Below, piece by piece: positions 26,519 to 34,936 of a stretch of DNA of 64,000 bases; positions within the stretch are counted from its first letter, which is position 1, and the number at the start of each line of letters is the position of its first letter. The DNA lies in contig NZ_JABAIL010000002.1 of assembly GCF_012641475.1 (NCBI RefSeq), forward strand, positions 941,449 through 1,005,448, written 5' to 3'. Source of the DNA: Flammeovirga agarivorans (GTDB lineage Bacteria > Bacteroidota > Bacteroidia > Cytophagales > Flammeovirgaceae). Position numbers and translations under genes: made by a program. The notes beneath the pieces are model-generated. The model worked only from the letters and a program-made list of their open reading frames with translations. It did no database searches and had not been told where the DNA came from.

Positions 26519-27418
26519 CTATTCTTTTGCATAATTCCGGTTATCTAATCCCCAGTTTAGTTTTTTCCTCAAGGTATCTAAAAATTTTTCACCTCCACCA
26601 GTATTAACCAATTTTGCTTTAAATGGACATTTTTTTACTGCCAATTCAATGGTAGCATCTACTGGTTCTGAACGAGAGTCCAATGAAACTAAGAAGTTTT
26701 TCGTTCGTCCTTCGATCTCAAATGAAATTACACTTTGATCCGACACAATCAATGGTCTTACATTTAGGTTATGGGGACAAACTGGTGATATAATAAAGTT
26801 TTCCGATCCTGGAATTACTACTGGCCCTCCTACACTTAGTGAGTATCCTGTTGAACCAGATGGTGTTGATACGATTAATCCATCAGCCCAATAAGAATTA
26901 AGGTACTCACCGTTAAGGTAGGTATGTACCACGATCATTGAAGAGGTATCTCTTTTTAAAATCGTAAACTCATTTAGACCAAATTTAATGCCTCCAAAAA
27001 GATCTTCTCTATCACTGACCACTGTAAGCATTGTTCTTTCTTCAATGGAGTAATAACCATTAATCAAAGCATCAATCGTTTGAGAAAAATTCTCTCTTCT
27101 TATTGAAGCCAAGAAGCCTAATCTACCTGCATTAACACCTACTATTGGAATTTCCAATTCCTGAACATAAGTAAGTGCTTGCAGCAAAGTACCATCACCT
27201 CCGATTGAGATCATGAAATCTATTCCTCTCAATTCTTCTGTAGTACTAAAAACTTCAAGCTGTTTGAAAAGTTCAGGTTCTATTTTTTCAAGATAGAGTG
27301 CTAACCCATCAGAAATCATTAATTCCAATTCAGGACGATTAATAATCTCATAAATAGAATTGATTAAAAATTCGCTTCTTTCTTTTTCTAGTTTACGGCT
27401 GTGTAAAGCAATTCTCAT
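26519..27418 (-). CDS. nadK: NAD kinase
   Basis: A 299-residue kinase that makes NADP from NAD with ATP or polyphosphate. The catalytic signature SIGGDGTLLQ (GGDGT 73-77) and the NAD-binding NEFTILKRD and GLIVSTPSGSTGYSLSVGGP segments are present, as is the late NVRPLIVSD motif. Length is typical. It starts 2 bases after the CBS-domain gene, so the two are translationally close; the pair is a conserved arrangement in Bacteroidota. Confidence 0.97.
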   Translation of the reverse strand: MRIALHSRKLEKERSEFLINSIYEIINRPELELMISDGLALYLEKIEPELFKQLEVFSTTEELRGIDFMISIGGDGTLLQALTYVQELEIPIVGVNAGRLGFLASIRRENFSQTIDALINGYYSIEERTMLTVVSDREDLFGGIKFGLNEFTILKRDTSSMIVVHTYLNGEYLNSYWADGLIVSTPSGSTGYSLSVGGPVVIPGSENFIISPVCPHNLNVRPLIVSDQSVISFEIEGRTKNFLVSLDSRSEPVDATIELAVKKCPFKAKLVNTGGGEKFLDTLRKKLNWGLDNRNYAKE

Positions 27419-27420
27419 TT

Positions 27421-28092
27421 TTACAGTTCTAAGTATCGCATCAGGTTGTCCAATCGATCACGACCTTCGTCTTTTCCTTCAGCAAACGCAGAAGAGAATA
27501 TCACATTCATGCTAAAACGCTCAAATGTCGCCAATACAGCTTCTACATTCATTGTATTTAATTTCAAAGTAACGATTACCATTTTGGCATCGTTAGTATC
27601 AACTTCAACAAAAGCTGACAATATTTTTACATTGTTTGATTCCACCCATCTGCTCAAATCTTCCAATGAGTAATGGATAGCTTCTATTCTTAATGCTACA
27701 ACACTACCTTCAATTTGGTCAGCATGCATTCTTGCCACTTCGTCCATCATATCTTTTACGATAATGGTGCCGTGGTATTTATTTTCTTTATCGACAACAG
27801 GGATGATTTCAACATCAAATTCATCAACTATTCTTAGACAGTCATACAAGTGAGTTGTCGGTAAAACAGATACTTCTTCGTTTGATAATGGTAGTTTAAC
27901 AGATTTTACTCCTTCAGATAAATCAAGGTCAAAGAAATCCTGCTCCATCACCATACCGATATATTTATCATTCTTAATAACCGGCAGTGATAGAATATTT
28001 AATTCTTCATAATATGAAAACACACACTCCAAACTTGTATCTGGGGTTATGCTTGGTAATGTCGTTGTCAACAAATCTTTCGCTATTTGCAT
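27421..28092 (-). CDS. CBS-pair protein with ACT-like tail
   Basis: A 223-residue cytoplasmic protein. Two CBS repeats cover about 1-140 (SLPVIKNDKYIGMVMEQDFF and EIIPVVDKENKYHGTIIVKD), a fold that usually senses adenine nucleotides or S-adenosyl compounds. The remaining 80 residues (VVALRIEAIHYSLEDLSRWV and following) look like an ACT-type beta-alpha-beta domain. It precedes nadK by 2 bases, which makes regulation of NAD phosphorylation an attractive but unproven role. Confidence 0.85.
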   Translation of the reverse strand: MQIAKDLLTTTLPSITPDTSLECVFSYYEELNILSLPVIKNDKYIGMVMEQDFFDLDLSEGVKSVKLPLSNEEVSVLPTTHLYDCLRIVDEFDVEIIPVVDKENKYHGTIIVKDMMDEVARMHADQIEGSVVALRIEAIHYSLEDLSRWVESNNVKILSAFVEVDTNDAKMVIVTLKLNTMNVEAVLATFERFSMNVIFSSAFAEGKDEGRDRLDNLMRYLEL

Positions 28093-28135
28093 ATCATCTA
28101 TAAGTAGTTTGATGAAAAGATATGTGTATATACGT

Positions 28136-28185
28136 AAAATGGGAGATAAATGTGTTGAAATACATCAACATTTACCTCCCATTTT
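28136..28185 (-). terminator. Long hairpin downstream of alpha/beta hydrolase gene
   Basis: A stem of about 20 pairs: AAAATGGGAGATAAATG and the following TGTTGA (28136-28158) against TCAACATTTACCTCCCATTTT (28165-28185), with one bulge and one wobble. On the minus strand it ends in TTTT. It is unusually long for a terminator and sits between the hydrolase and CBS genes. Confidence 0.65.
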
Positions 28186-28268
28186 AAACTATGAGTTTCC
28201 TCACAGACTCTATTTCAAGATGTAAATCCAGAGAAATCGAGTGAAGGTTTCTCTAAACTACATTATTG

Positions 28269-29024
28269 TTAGTTATTTCTCAAGAAATCATCAACTAACA
28301 TGTTGAATCTGTTCGGATGTTCCATCATTGGAGCATGACAACACTTATCAATAAAGTGTAATTCAGCGTTTGGTATTAAACGGTTGAATTCATGCCCTGC
28401 CGAAGGAGGTGTAATTGTATCGTTCAGTCCCCAAATTAACAATGTAGGGCTCAAAATGTTTTTTAATTCATCACGAAGGTTGTGCTTCTGAGCAGATCTT
28501 GCATAGTATACAATACGTAAACACTTTGCATTATCTGAAGTTACTTCATACACTTCGTCTACTAATTCTTTAGCTGCTACTTCAGGATCATAGAAAGTAT
28601 AAGCTACTCTATCTTTAATAAAATCGTAGCTACCACGTTTAGGATATGATAATCCCATACCTGATTCATATAAACCTGATGATCCAGTAAGAATTAACTT
28701 CTTTACTTTATCAGCATTTGCTAAAGTATACATTAAAGCAACGTGTCCTCCTAGGCTATTACCTAGTAATGAGAACTCTTCCAATTCGAAATCAGCAACA
28801 AACTTTTCAGTGTAAGTTACAAGTCCTTCTAAATTAGATTCGTTTCTTGGTGAATCGTAGATAGGCAACATAGGAATGAGTACACGGTATCTCCCTGAGA
28901 AGTAACTTAATACATCTGCCCAGTTACTCAATGCGCCGAACAGGCCATGTAAAAGTATTAATACTTCTCCCTCGCCTTCATCTATATATTTAAATCCGTG
29001 TTTTTCTCGAACAGTTAAATTCAT
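28269..29024 (-). CDS. Alpha/beta hydrolase
   Basis: A 251-residue alpha/beta-hydrolase fold protein, probably an esterase. The oxyanion HG loop is LLHGLFGALSNW (about 23-34), the nucleophile elbow is LGNSLGGH with Ser, the acid is in LLIWGLNDTITPP, and the base is the His in KCCHAPMMEHP near the C-terminus. There is no signal peptide, so a cytoplasmic place is likely. A TATCTTTG promoter element lies 40 bases before the start, and a long hairpin follows, so it is its own transcript. The substrate cannot be inferred. Confidence 0.93.
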   Translation of the reverse strand: MNLTVREKHGFKYIDEGEGEVLILLHGLFGALSNWADVLSYFSGRYRVLIPMLPIYDSPRNESNLEGLVTYTEKFVADFELEEFSLLGNSLGGHVALMYTLANADKVKKLILTGSSGLYESGMGLSYPKRGSYDFIKDRVAYTFYDPEVAAKELVDEVYEVTSDNAKCLRIVYYARSAQKHNLRDELKNILSPTLLIWGLNDTITPPSAGHEFNRLIPNAELHFIDKCCHAPMMEHPNRFNMLVDDFLRNN

Positions 29025-29063
29025 ATTAATTCTTACTGTAATCGTTGCTTAAAAAATTACGTG

Positions 29064-29071
29064 CAAAGATA
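29064..29071 (-). promoter_or_regulatory. -7 promoter element (TATCTTTG) of the hydrolase gene
   Basis: Minus-strand TATCTTTG, full match to TAnnTTTG, 40 bases before the start at 29024. Confidence 0.6.
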
Positions 29072-29138
29072 CGATTTAATTTTAAGTTGTGAACTATTTA
29101 TCAATAGGACAAAAAGAATATGATGACAATCATCTGAG

Positions 29139-31061
29139 CTACTCTGCTTTTAAAATTTCTTTGTAGCTACTATATGTTAACCCTCCTTGAATAAACAACT
29201 CACTCATTACCTCTCTACCTATCTGATTATCAATATATATGTCACGTTCTTTACAAATCTGATCTACCAATTTCATAGCAAAGCCTTTAGCAACAAAGCT
29301 TGCAGGAAGAGATGTAGACTTTTCTACAATTTTTTCAGAATCTCTGAAATTTAATATTGAGTTTTCAAAAACATATTCTACCGCTTCTCTTTTTGTCCAT
29401 AAAAAGTGATGGATACCCAAATCGCAACGCATCATGATAGCGTTATTTAATCTCCAAATTTGATAAAGTGCTCTCTCTTCTAACGTTGCACTTTTATAAT
29501 ATGTGGATAGATAAATATTTTTCCAAAATTCAACGATGTAGTTAAAACTTAATTCTCTTCTGAAAAGTGGTAGTTTTTTATTCTCTAATCTATACTTTGA
29601 CCATTCGTCTTGGGCTGCAGAAGATATTGCAAAAACAGGCATCATCATCTCTTGGTATTTACTCAGTGAATCGCATAGATAAACTCTACCTGCTCTACTA
29701 CTATCAAAACTACCTTCATAGTAAAAAGGTTCAAGATCGAAGTTGCTCATAAAATGAGGGAGTCTTCGAATTTCTATTGGCTCGTGTTGGTTTTTGATAA
29801 AGGGAGCAGCTTGAAAATACTTCTGAAAATCATTGTGGACAAACCATTTCTGATCGATATTTTGCTTTTGATAAAAGGACTCAAATTGCTCTCTCAATGT
29901 CGTTCCTTCTAAGCCTAAAGAATCGAATAAAACGCCTAATTTTTTCTTTTCTCTAGATACTAATTTTCTTGCTTCATAATTAAGGTTTCTAGGACGAAAA
30001 TCATTTTCAATTTCCTCTTGGTTTAGGCCACAAGTATATTGTATCAAATGTCTGTAATAATCATCTCCTTCCTTTTCAAATCGCATTAATGTGATTTCTT
30101 CTTCGGCTTGCATATACACCTCATCGACAGTTCTCATTAAAGCATCAAAAGAGGGAATAACACTACCTTCAATAGCCTTTTTCAATTGATATTCTAGCTC
30201 AGGAAGTTTCTGTTTGATATCATCATTATCCAGTTGTGTTACTTTAGACATAAAATCTTTATAAAAGATATTCTCTTCTAATGGTACACTTAAAAATGCC
30301 TCTAATTGTTTGTGAATTAAAGCTAGGATTACTTTTGGAGGCAAAGCATGGTCTTCGTTAATATTAAAGTGATGTATTGCCTCTTCCAACGACTCATTTT
30401 CCCTTCTGTACAGAATTCCTTTTGAAGTTTGTCGGTTTTCAACCTCGCTAGGAAACAAAGGCTTCCCAGAGATCAATTCTGAAACTTTATCTTGAGCTTC
30501 CTCCAAACGGTAAATGTAGTTGTAAGCTTCATTCACATTTTCGATGGAATGACAATTGATCATGAAAAGAGGTAATTGGACTTGAATGCCTTCAATATGA
30601 TCAATTGGATATTTTACATGCTCATAAATCCAACGGTCAAGAATATTGACCTCCATTAAAAACTCAAATATATCTCTTGAAAGTTTTTCGTCTTTCGTTA
30701 ATTTTTTTCTGTCATATCTTGATAAGAATTCCAACTCATCTTTCAGGTATTCAAAATCTTTTTCAGTCTGAATTAATGACTCGTTGTTTAAGCTTCCCTC
30801 TAAAGAAGAAGAAGCATAGGGCCATTTAAATGCTTTCGTTTTTGTTAATAGTTCAGGATGAGATAATGTATAATCATAAAAGAAGCGATCCAATAAAGTA
30901 TACATCTTGGATGGGCGGAAAAACCAAGTATTAATACGATCACTTACTAATACAATTAGAAAAACAAGAATTGCAGATTGAAGATACCTTAACCAATGAT
31001 TTCTGAAATGAAATCTAATTTTTTCCCAGTAAAACTCTTTATATATTTTATTGAATTTCAT
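29139..31061 (-). CDS. Membrane-anchored DUF885-like protein, peptidase motif apparently lost
   Basis: A 640-residue protein with one N-terminal membrane helix (about 25-47) and a large extracytoplasmic region. The C-terminal third follows the DUF885 family: the DLGIHHFLWTKREAVEYVF stretch (about 547-565), then a long helix pattern including SLPASFVAKGFAMKL and the FIQGGLTYSSYKEIL end. The HExxPGHH zinc motif of DUF885 proteins should come some 70 residues before the first of these, but that place reads VFAISSAAQDEW (about 473-486), with no HEXXH anywhere. It could be a pseudo-enzyme. The family call is by eye, and the function is unknown. Confidence 0.6.
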   Translation of the reverse strand: MKFNKIYKEFYWEKIRFHFRNHWLRYLQSAILVFLIVLVSDRINTWFFRPSKMYTLLDRFFYDYTLSHPELLTKTKAFKWPYASSSLEGSLNNESLIQTEKDFEYLKDELEFLSRYDRKKLTKDEKLSRDIFEFLMEVNILDRWIYEHVKYPIDHIEGIQVQLPLFMINCHSIENVNEAYNYIYRLEEAQDKVSELISGKPLFPSEVENRQTSKGILYRRENESLEEAIHHFNINEDHALPPKVILALIHKQLEAFLSVPLEENIFYKDFMSKVTQLDNDDIKQKLPELEYQLKKAIEGSVIPSFDALMRTVDEVYMQAEEEITLMRFEKEGDDYYRHLIQYTCGLNQEEIENDFRPRNLNYEARKLVSREKKKLGVLFDSLGLEGTTLREQFESFYQKQNIDQKWFVHNDFQKYFQAAPFIKNQHEPIEIRRLPHFMSNFDLEPFYYEGSFDSSRAGRVYLCDSLSKYQEMMMPVFAISSAAQDEWSKYRLENKKLPLFRRELSFNYIVEFWKNIYLSTYYKSATLEERALYQIWRLNNAIMMRCDLGIHHFLWTKREAVEYVFENSILNFRDSEKIVEKSTSLPASFVAKGFAMKLVDQICKERDIYIDNQIGREVMSELFIQGGLTYSSYKEILKAE

Positions 31062-31234
31062 TTTTTCTTAAAAAACTCTTATCCTGTAGATGATTAACAA
31101 GAATTGAAGGATTCATCAGCAATAATCGATGATATTCTAATACATTTGCAAATACTAGGCTAATAATTCTTAAATCAGTTGAACTTATAGATTAATTATA
31201 AGTTACAATAATATAGAACTTCGTTACTAAGAAA

Positions 31235-32440
31235 TTGAAAAAGAGTTATCATCATACAGATCAAATAGTTTTAAAGACTTTAGACTTCGATAGTTTATTA
31301 TCCGTTGCACTCGAAAGTGGACAGCCCTTTGCTACTTGGAAAATGCCAAACGAAAATACAAAAAGCATCGTAGTTTCATTGCAAAAGGAAGCCATGAGAG
31401 TTACTCCCGATCTAGAAGAGTTACCGAATGGTTTTTTAGCACATCCTTTTCATGATACAAGTAAAAAAGCTTATTTGATCCCCGCTGACATCTACTATAC
31501 CACTGAAATGGATCATATCGATTTTTCTAATGATTATGATTACGATACCAAAGTTAGAGTAGAGAAAGCAATCAACACTTTTGATCCCTCTAAGCCACTT
31601 AGAAAGTGGAAAAGAAACATGCTAAAAGAGCATTTCCCACCAACCTCCAAAGAACATTTTGTAAATATTGTTGGTGAGAGTGTCAAAGCAATGCAAAATG
31701 AAGAGTTCTTAAAAGTAGTATTGTCAAGAACAAAAGAAGCTGGATTAAAAGATGATTTCTCCCCTATCGATTTCTTTCACCGATTAAGTGAAGCTTATCC
31801 GACTGCATTTATATCAATGTGCTATATACCTAATGTTGGACTGTGGATGGGAGCATCTCCGGAAACATTAATTAGTGTTGACGAAAATGGTATTTTCCGT
31901 ACTGTAGCTCTAGCAGGTACTCAAGCTAGTAATGGCATACACCCAAGGGACGCTTCTTGGAAAAGTAAAGAAATTGAAGAGCAAGCATTAGTAAGCAGAT
32001 ACATCATTAATTGTTTTAAGAAAATACGTTTAAGAGAATTTGAAGAAAAAGGGCCTCGTACTGTTGCTGCTGCTCATTTACTTCATTTAAAAACGGATTT
32101 TAAAGTAGATACAAAAGCTACAAACTTCCCACAATTAGGTACAGTGATGTTAGACTTATTACATCCTACTTCTGCTGTTTGTGGTATGCCAAAAGATATT
32201 GCAACACAGTTTATTCTAGACAATGAGCATTACAATAGATCCATTTATAGTGGATATATCGGGCCTATTGGTTTAGAAAATAGTCAGCATCTTTTTGTCA
32301 ATTTAAGGTGTCTTCAATTATTCACAGATCATGCATTACTGTATGCTGGTGCAGGTATTACATCTGACTCGGATCCGGAGAAAGAATGGAAGGAGACAGA
32401 ATTAAAAATGGATACTATGCTCAAACATTTGAATGCATAA
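31235..32440 (+). CDS. menF: Isochorismate synthase
   Basis: A 401-residue chorismate-binding enzyme converting chorismate to isochorismate, the entry to menaquinone (or siderophore) synthesis. The C-terminal half holds the family motifs: VVLSRTKEA, ISMCYIPNVGLWMGASPETL, TVALAGTQ, LLHPTSAVCGMPKD, IYSGYIGPIG and LYAGAGITSDSDPEKEW. No ATG is available near the start; the nearest in-frame stop upstream is at 31214, and TTG at 31235 is the most likely initiator. It stands alone, without men neighbours, followed by its own terminator. Menaquinone use is inferred from the phylum. Confidence 0.93.
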   Translation: MKKSYHHTDQIVLKTLDFDSLLSVALESGQPFATWKMPNENTKSIVVSLQKEAMRVTPDLEELPNGFLAHPFHDTSKKAYLIPADIYYTTEMDHIDFSNDYDYDTKVRVEKAINTFDPSKPLRKWKRNMLKEHFPPTSKEHFVNIVGESVKAMQNEEFLKVVLSRTKEAGLKDDFSPIDFFHRLSEAYPTAFISMCYIPNVGLWMGASPETLISVDENGIFRTVALAGTQASNGIHPRDASWKSKEIEEQALVSRYIINCFKKIRLREFEEKGPRTVAAAHLLHLKTDFKVDTKATNFPQLGTVMLDLLHPTSAVCGMPKDIATQFILDNEHYNRSIYSGYIGPIGLENSQHLFVNLRCLQLFTDHALLYAGAGITSDSDPEKEWKETELKMDTMLKHLNA

Positions 32441-32502
32441 TCCTAAATCATGATTATCAGATCGTTGATATTTTATATCAATAAATTTCAAGATATTTTG
32501 TA

Positions 32503-32547
32503 AGGAACCGTGGTTTTAGTTGTCTAACTAATACTTACGGTTCTTTT
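32503..32547 (+). terminator. Terminator after isochorismate synthase
   Basis: AGGAACCGT (32503-32511) pairs with ACGGTTCTTT (from 32537), with an inner stem TTAGTT/AACTAA inside the loop, then a T-rich tail. Confidence 0.65.
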
Positions 32548-32620
32548 TATTTATCTTTCTAAGTCAATTGATAAATAAATTATGCACCTACATTAAATAT
32601 TCAGATTAAAGACATAGATC

Positions 32621-33259
32621 ATGAAAGTACTACTCAAGTTTATCTTACTATCATTACTTTTCACATATTCTACTTATGCACAAGAAAAAGATATTTATGC
32701 TAAATATGGAATTGAAGTAGAAACATTACAACCAGGATTAGAAGTTGGAGATATAGCACCTGATTTTACAGGAGTTGATCAAGATGGAAATACTTTTACC
32801 TTATCAGAAGCCATTAAAGAAGGTCCTGTAGTGGTCAATTTCTTTAGAGGTAGTTGGTGTCCTTCTTGTTATAAGCATCTTAAAAGTATTCGTGATTCTC
32901 TAGACTATATTTATGCTACTGGTGCTAAAATAATTATGGTAAGTCCTGAAGAAAAAGAAAGCCTAGATGCCTTTGCTAAAAAGAAAAACTTTACTTTTCC
33001 GATGATCTCAGATGTTGACATGAGTATCATGAACAACTATAAAGTTACTTTCGAAGTAACTGAAAAATATCAGAAGAAAATTAAGACCTTTTTATTTACC
33101 GATATCGCGGCAAACAATGCGATACATCAAGCGTCATTGCCGGTACCTGCCACATATATTATTGGAAAAGATCAGAAAATAATAGCCAAGCAATATAACC
33201 CTCAATATTCTGTCAGAATGTCGCCTACAGCCATTGTACAAGCATTAACATCAGAATAA
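32621..33259 (+). CDS. Secreted thioredoxin-like / AhpC-TSA family protein
   Basis: A 212-residue redoxin with a signal peptide (1-20, ending TYA-Q). The core has FTGVDQDGNTFTLS and the active site NFFRGSWCPSCYKHL, with Cys80 and Cys83 as a CxxC pair, then IIMVSPEEKESLDAF and VPATYIIGKDQKIIAKQ. The Cys-Pro-Ser-Cys pair fits a peroxiredoxin of the AhpC/TSA superfamily acting on peroxides, or a thiol-disulfide exchanger in the periplasm. The two cannot be told apart here. A terminator follows the gene. Confidence 0.88.
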   Translation: MKVLLKFILLSLLFTYSTYAQEKDIYAKYGIEVETLQPGLEVGDIAPDFTGVDQDGNTFTLSEAIKEGPVVVNFFRGSWCPSCYKHLKSIRDSLDYIYATGAKIIMVSPEEKESLDAFAKKKNFTFPMISDVDMSIMNNYKVTFEVTEKYQKKIKTFLFTDIAANNAIHQASLPVPATYIIGKDQKIIAKQYNPQYSVRMSPTAIVQALTSE

Positions 33260-33344
33260 AAGGAAGACATTAAACATTTTGAGTGAATTCGTTAAAAGTT
33301 TAAATCACTAAATAGTGTTTTATTGATGAATTGATTAATATTGA

Positions 33345-33381
33345 TGTGAGATATTCGTTAAGTTGAGTATCTCACATTTTT
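33345..33381 (+). terminator. Terminator upstream of murA
   Basis: TGTGAGATA (33345-33353) pairs with TATCTCACA (33368-33376), followed by TTTTTG. It separates the redoxin gene from murA, whose promoter must lie in the next 140 bases. Confidence 0.75.
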
Positions 33382-33524
33382 GTTTAGAAGAAACCTAAGA
33401 AAATTGATATAAATAATGATTGTACTCTTTTCTATTCACCCAGTAGTCGGAGTCCTATTCGGATCATTATTCTCATCAAATTTTCATTGAAATCGATATC
33501 ATCTCAAAATAATTATAAACTACT

Positions 33525-34838
33525 ATGTCAACAGGACAAGGAGAATTTATTGTTGAGGGAGGACACCGTTTGAGCGGTGAGATTACTCCTCAAGGTGCAA
33601 AAAACGAAGCACTACAGATTCTATGTGCGGTACTGCTTACCGAAGAAAAAGTGACTATACATAATATTCCAAATATTATTGATGTCATGAAATTAATTGA
33701 CATCCTTGCAGATTTTGGAGTAAGAGTTGAAAAGTTAGGTGAAGGTTCTTATGAATTTGAAGCCAAAGATATAAATATTGACCACTTACATTCTGAAGAC
33801 TATTCACAAAAGGCTTCAAGATTAAGAGGTTCTATTATGGTACTAGGTCCATTATTAGCTCGTTTCGGACAGGGTAAAATCCCTAAACCGGGTGGGGATA
33901 AAATTGGCCGTAGAAGATTAGATACTCACTTCTTAGGCTTCAAAAAGCTAGGAGCAAAATTTGAATATACTGAAGATGGGTATTTTAAAATTGATGCTAC
34001 CGATTTGCATGGTACATACATCTTATTGGATGAACCATCTGTAACAGGTACAGCCAATGTAATTATGGGTGCTGTAATGGCGAAAGGGAAAACTACTCTT
34101 TACAATGCAGCATGTGAGCCTTACATCCAACAGTTGTGTAAAATGTTGAACCGAATGGGGGCAAACATCTCAGGTTATGGTTCTAACCTTATCACGATTG
34201 AAGGTGTTGAACGTTTAGGTGGCACTACTCATACTATGCTTCCTGATATGATCGAAATTGGTAGTTTTATTGGTTTAGCTGCCATGACTCAGTCTGAGAT
34301 TACTATCAAAAACTGTCGTATTGATGAACTTGGACAAATTCCAACCGTATTCAAGCGTTTGGGTATTCAAATGGAATTTAGAGGTGATGACATCTATATT
34401 CCTTCTCAAGAATCTTATCAATTAGATCGTTTTATCGACGGCTCTATTCTAACGGTAGCAGATGGTCCTTGGCCATTGTTTACACCAGACCTTTTAAGTA
34501 TTGTATTGGTAACTGCCATTCAAGCTAAAGGTACTGTTCTTGTGCATCAGAAAATGTTCGAATCGCGTTTATTCTTCGTGGATAAACTGATTGACATGGG
34601 TGCACAAATTATTTTAAATGACCCTCATAGAGCTACTGTTATTGGTATGAACAGACAGTCAAATCTTAAAGGGATCAAAATGAGTTCTCCAGATATTAGA
34701 GCTGGTGTGGCATTATTAATTGCTGCACTTTCTGCCGAGGGTACTTCTGTTATTTCTAATATTGATCAAATCGACAGAGGATACCAAGATATCGAAGGAA
34801 GATTAAAAGCTCTTGGAGCTAAAATCGAAAGAAGATAA
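33525..34838 (+). CDS. murA: UDP-GlcNAc 1-carboxyvinyltransferase (MurA), Asp variant
   Basis: A 437-residue MurA, the first committed enzyme of peptidoglycan synthesis, joining enolpyruvate from PEP to UDP-GlcNAc. The motif GAKNEAL (Lys26, Asn27) and GRFGQG-type RFGQGKIPKPGG are clear. The flexible-loop Cys targeted by fosfomycin (Cys115 in E. coli, in PGGCTIG) is Asp125 here (PGGDKIG). Natural Asp variants remain active but are not alkylated by fosfomycin, so intrinsic resistance is expected. Later segments DMIEIGSFIGLAAMT and SSPDIRAGVALLIAAL fit the family. Confidence 0.97.
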   Translation: MSTGQGEFIVEGGHRLSGEITPQGAKNEALQILCAVLLTEEKVTIHNIPNIIDVMKLIDILADFGVRVEKLGEGSYEFEAKDINIDHLHSEDYSQKASRLRGSIMVLGPLLARFGQGKIPKPGGDKIGRRRLDTHFLGFKKLGAKFEYTEDGYFKIDATDLHGTYILLDEPSVTGTANVIMGAVMAKGKTTLYNAACEPYIQQLCKMLNRMGANISGYGSNLITIEGVERLGGTTHTMLPDMIEIGSFIGLAAMTQSEITIKNCRIDELGQIPTVFKRLGIQMEFRGDDIYIPSQESYQLDRFIDGSILTVADGPWPLFTPDLLSIVLVTAIQAKGTVLVHQKMFESRLFFVDKLIDMGAQIILNDPHRATVIGMNRQSNLKGIKMSSPDIRAGVALLIAALSAEGTSVISNIDQIDRGYQDIEGRLKALGAKIERR

Positions 34839-34881
34839 GAAGTAGCAAAATTCAATTATAAAACTTGCTATCTAAATATTT

Positions 34882-34912
34882 ATTGAGGCGTTTTTATAAG
34901 AAGCGCCTCAAT
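34882..34912. other. GC-rich hairpin between murA and glgX
   Basis: ATTGAGGCG (34882-34890) pairs with CGCCTCAAT (34904-34912). It lacks a clean T-run after it on the plus strand, so it may be a weak terminator for murA or part of the glgX leader, 24 bases before that start. Confidence 0.45.
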
Positions 34913-34936
34913 TACTAACTAAAACATTATTGTGCG

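Noticed and set aside
29139-31061. DUF885-like gene as a pseudogene
   Set aside because: The frame is intact over 640 codons with no stop or frameshift, so it is more likely a pseudo-enzyme than a broken gene.
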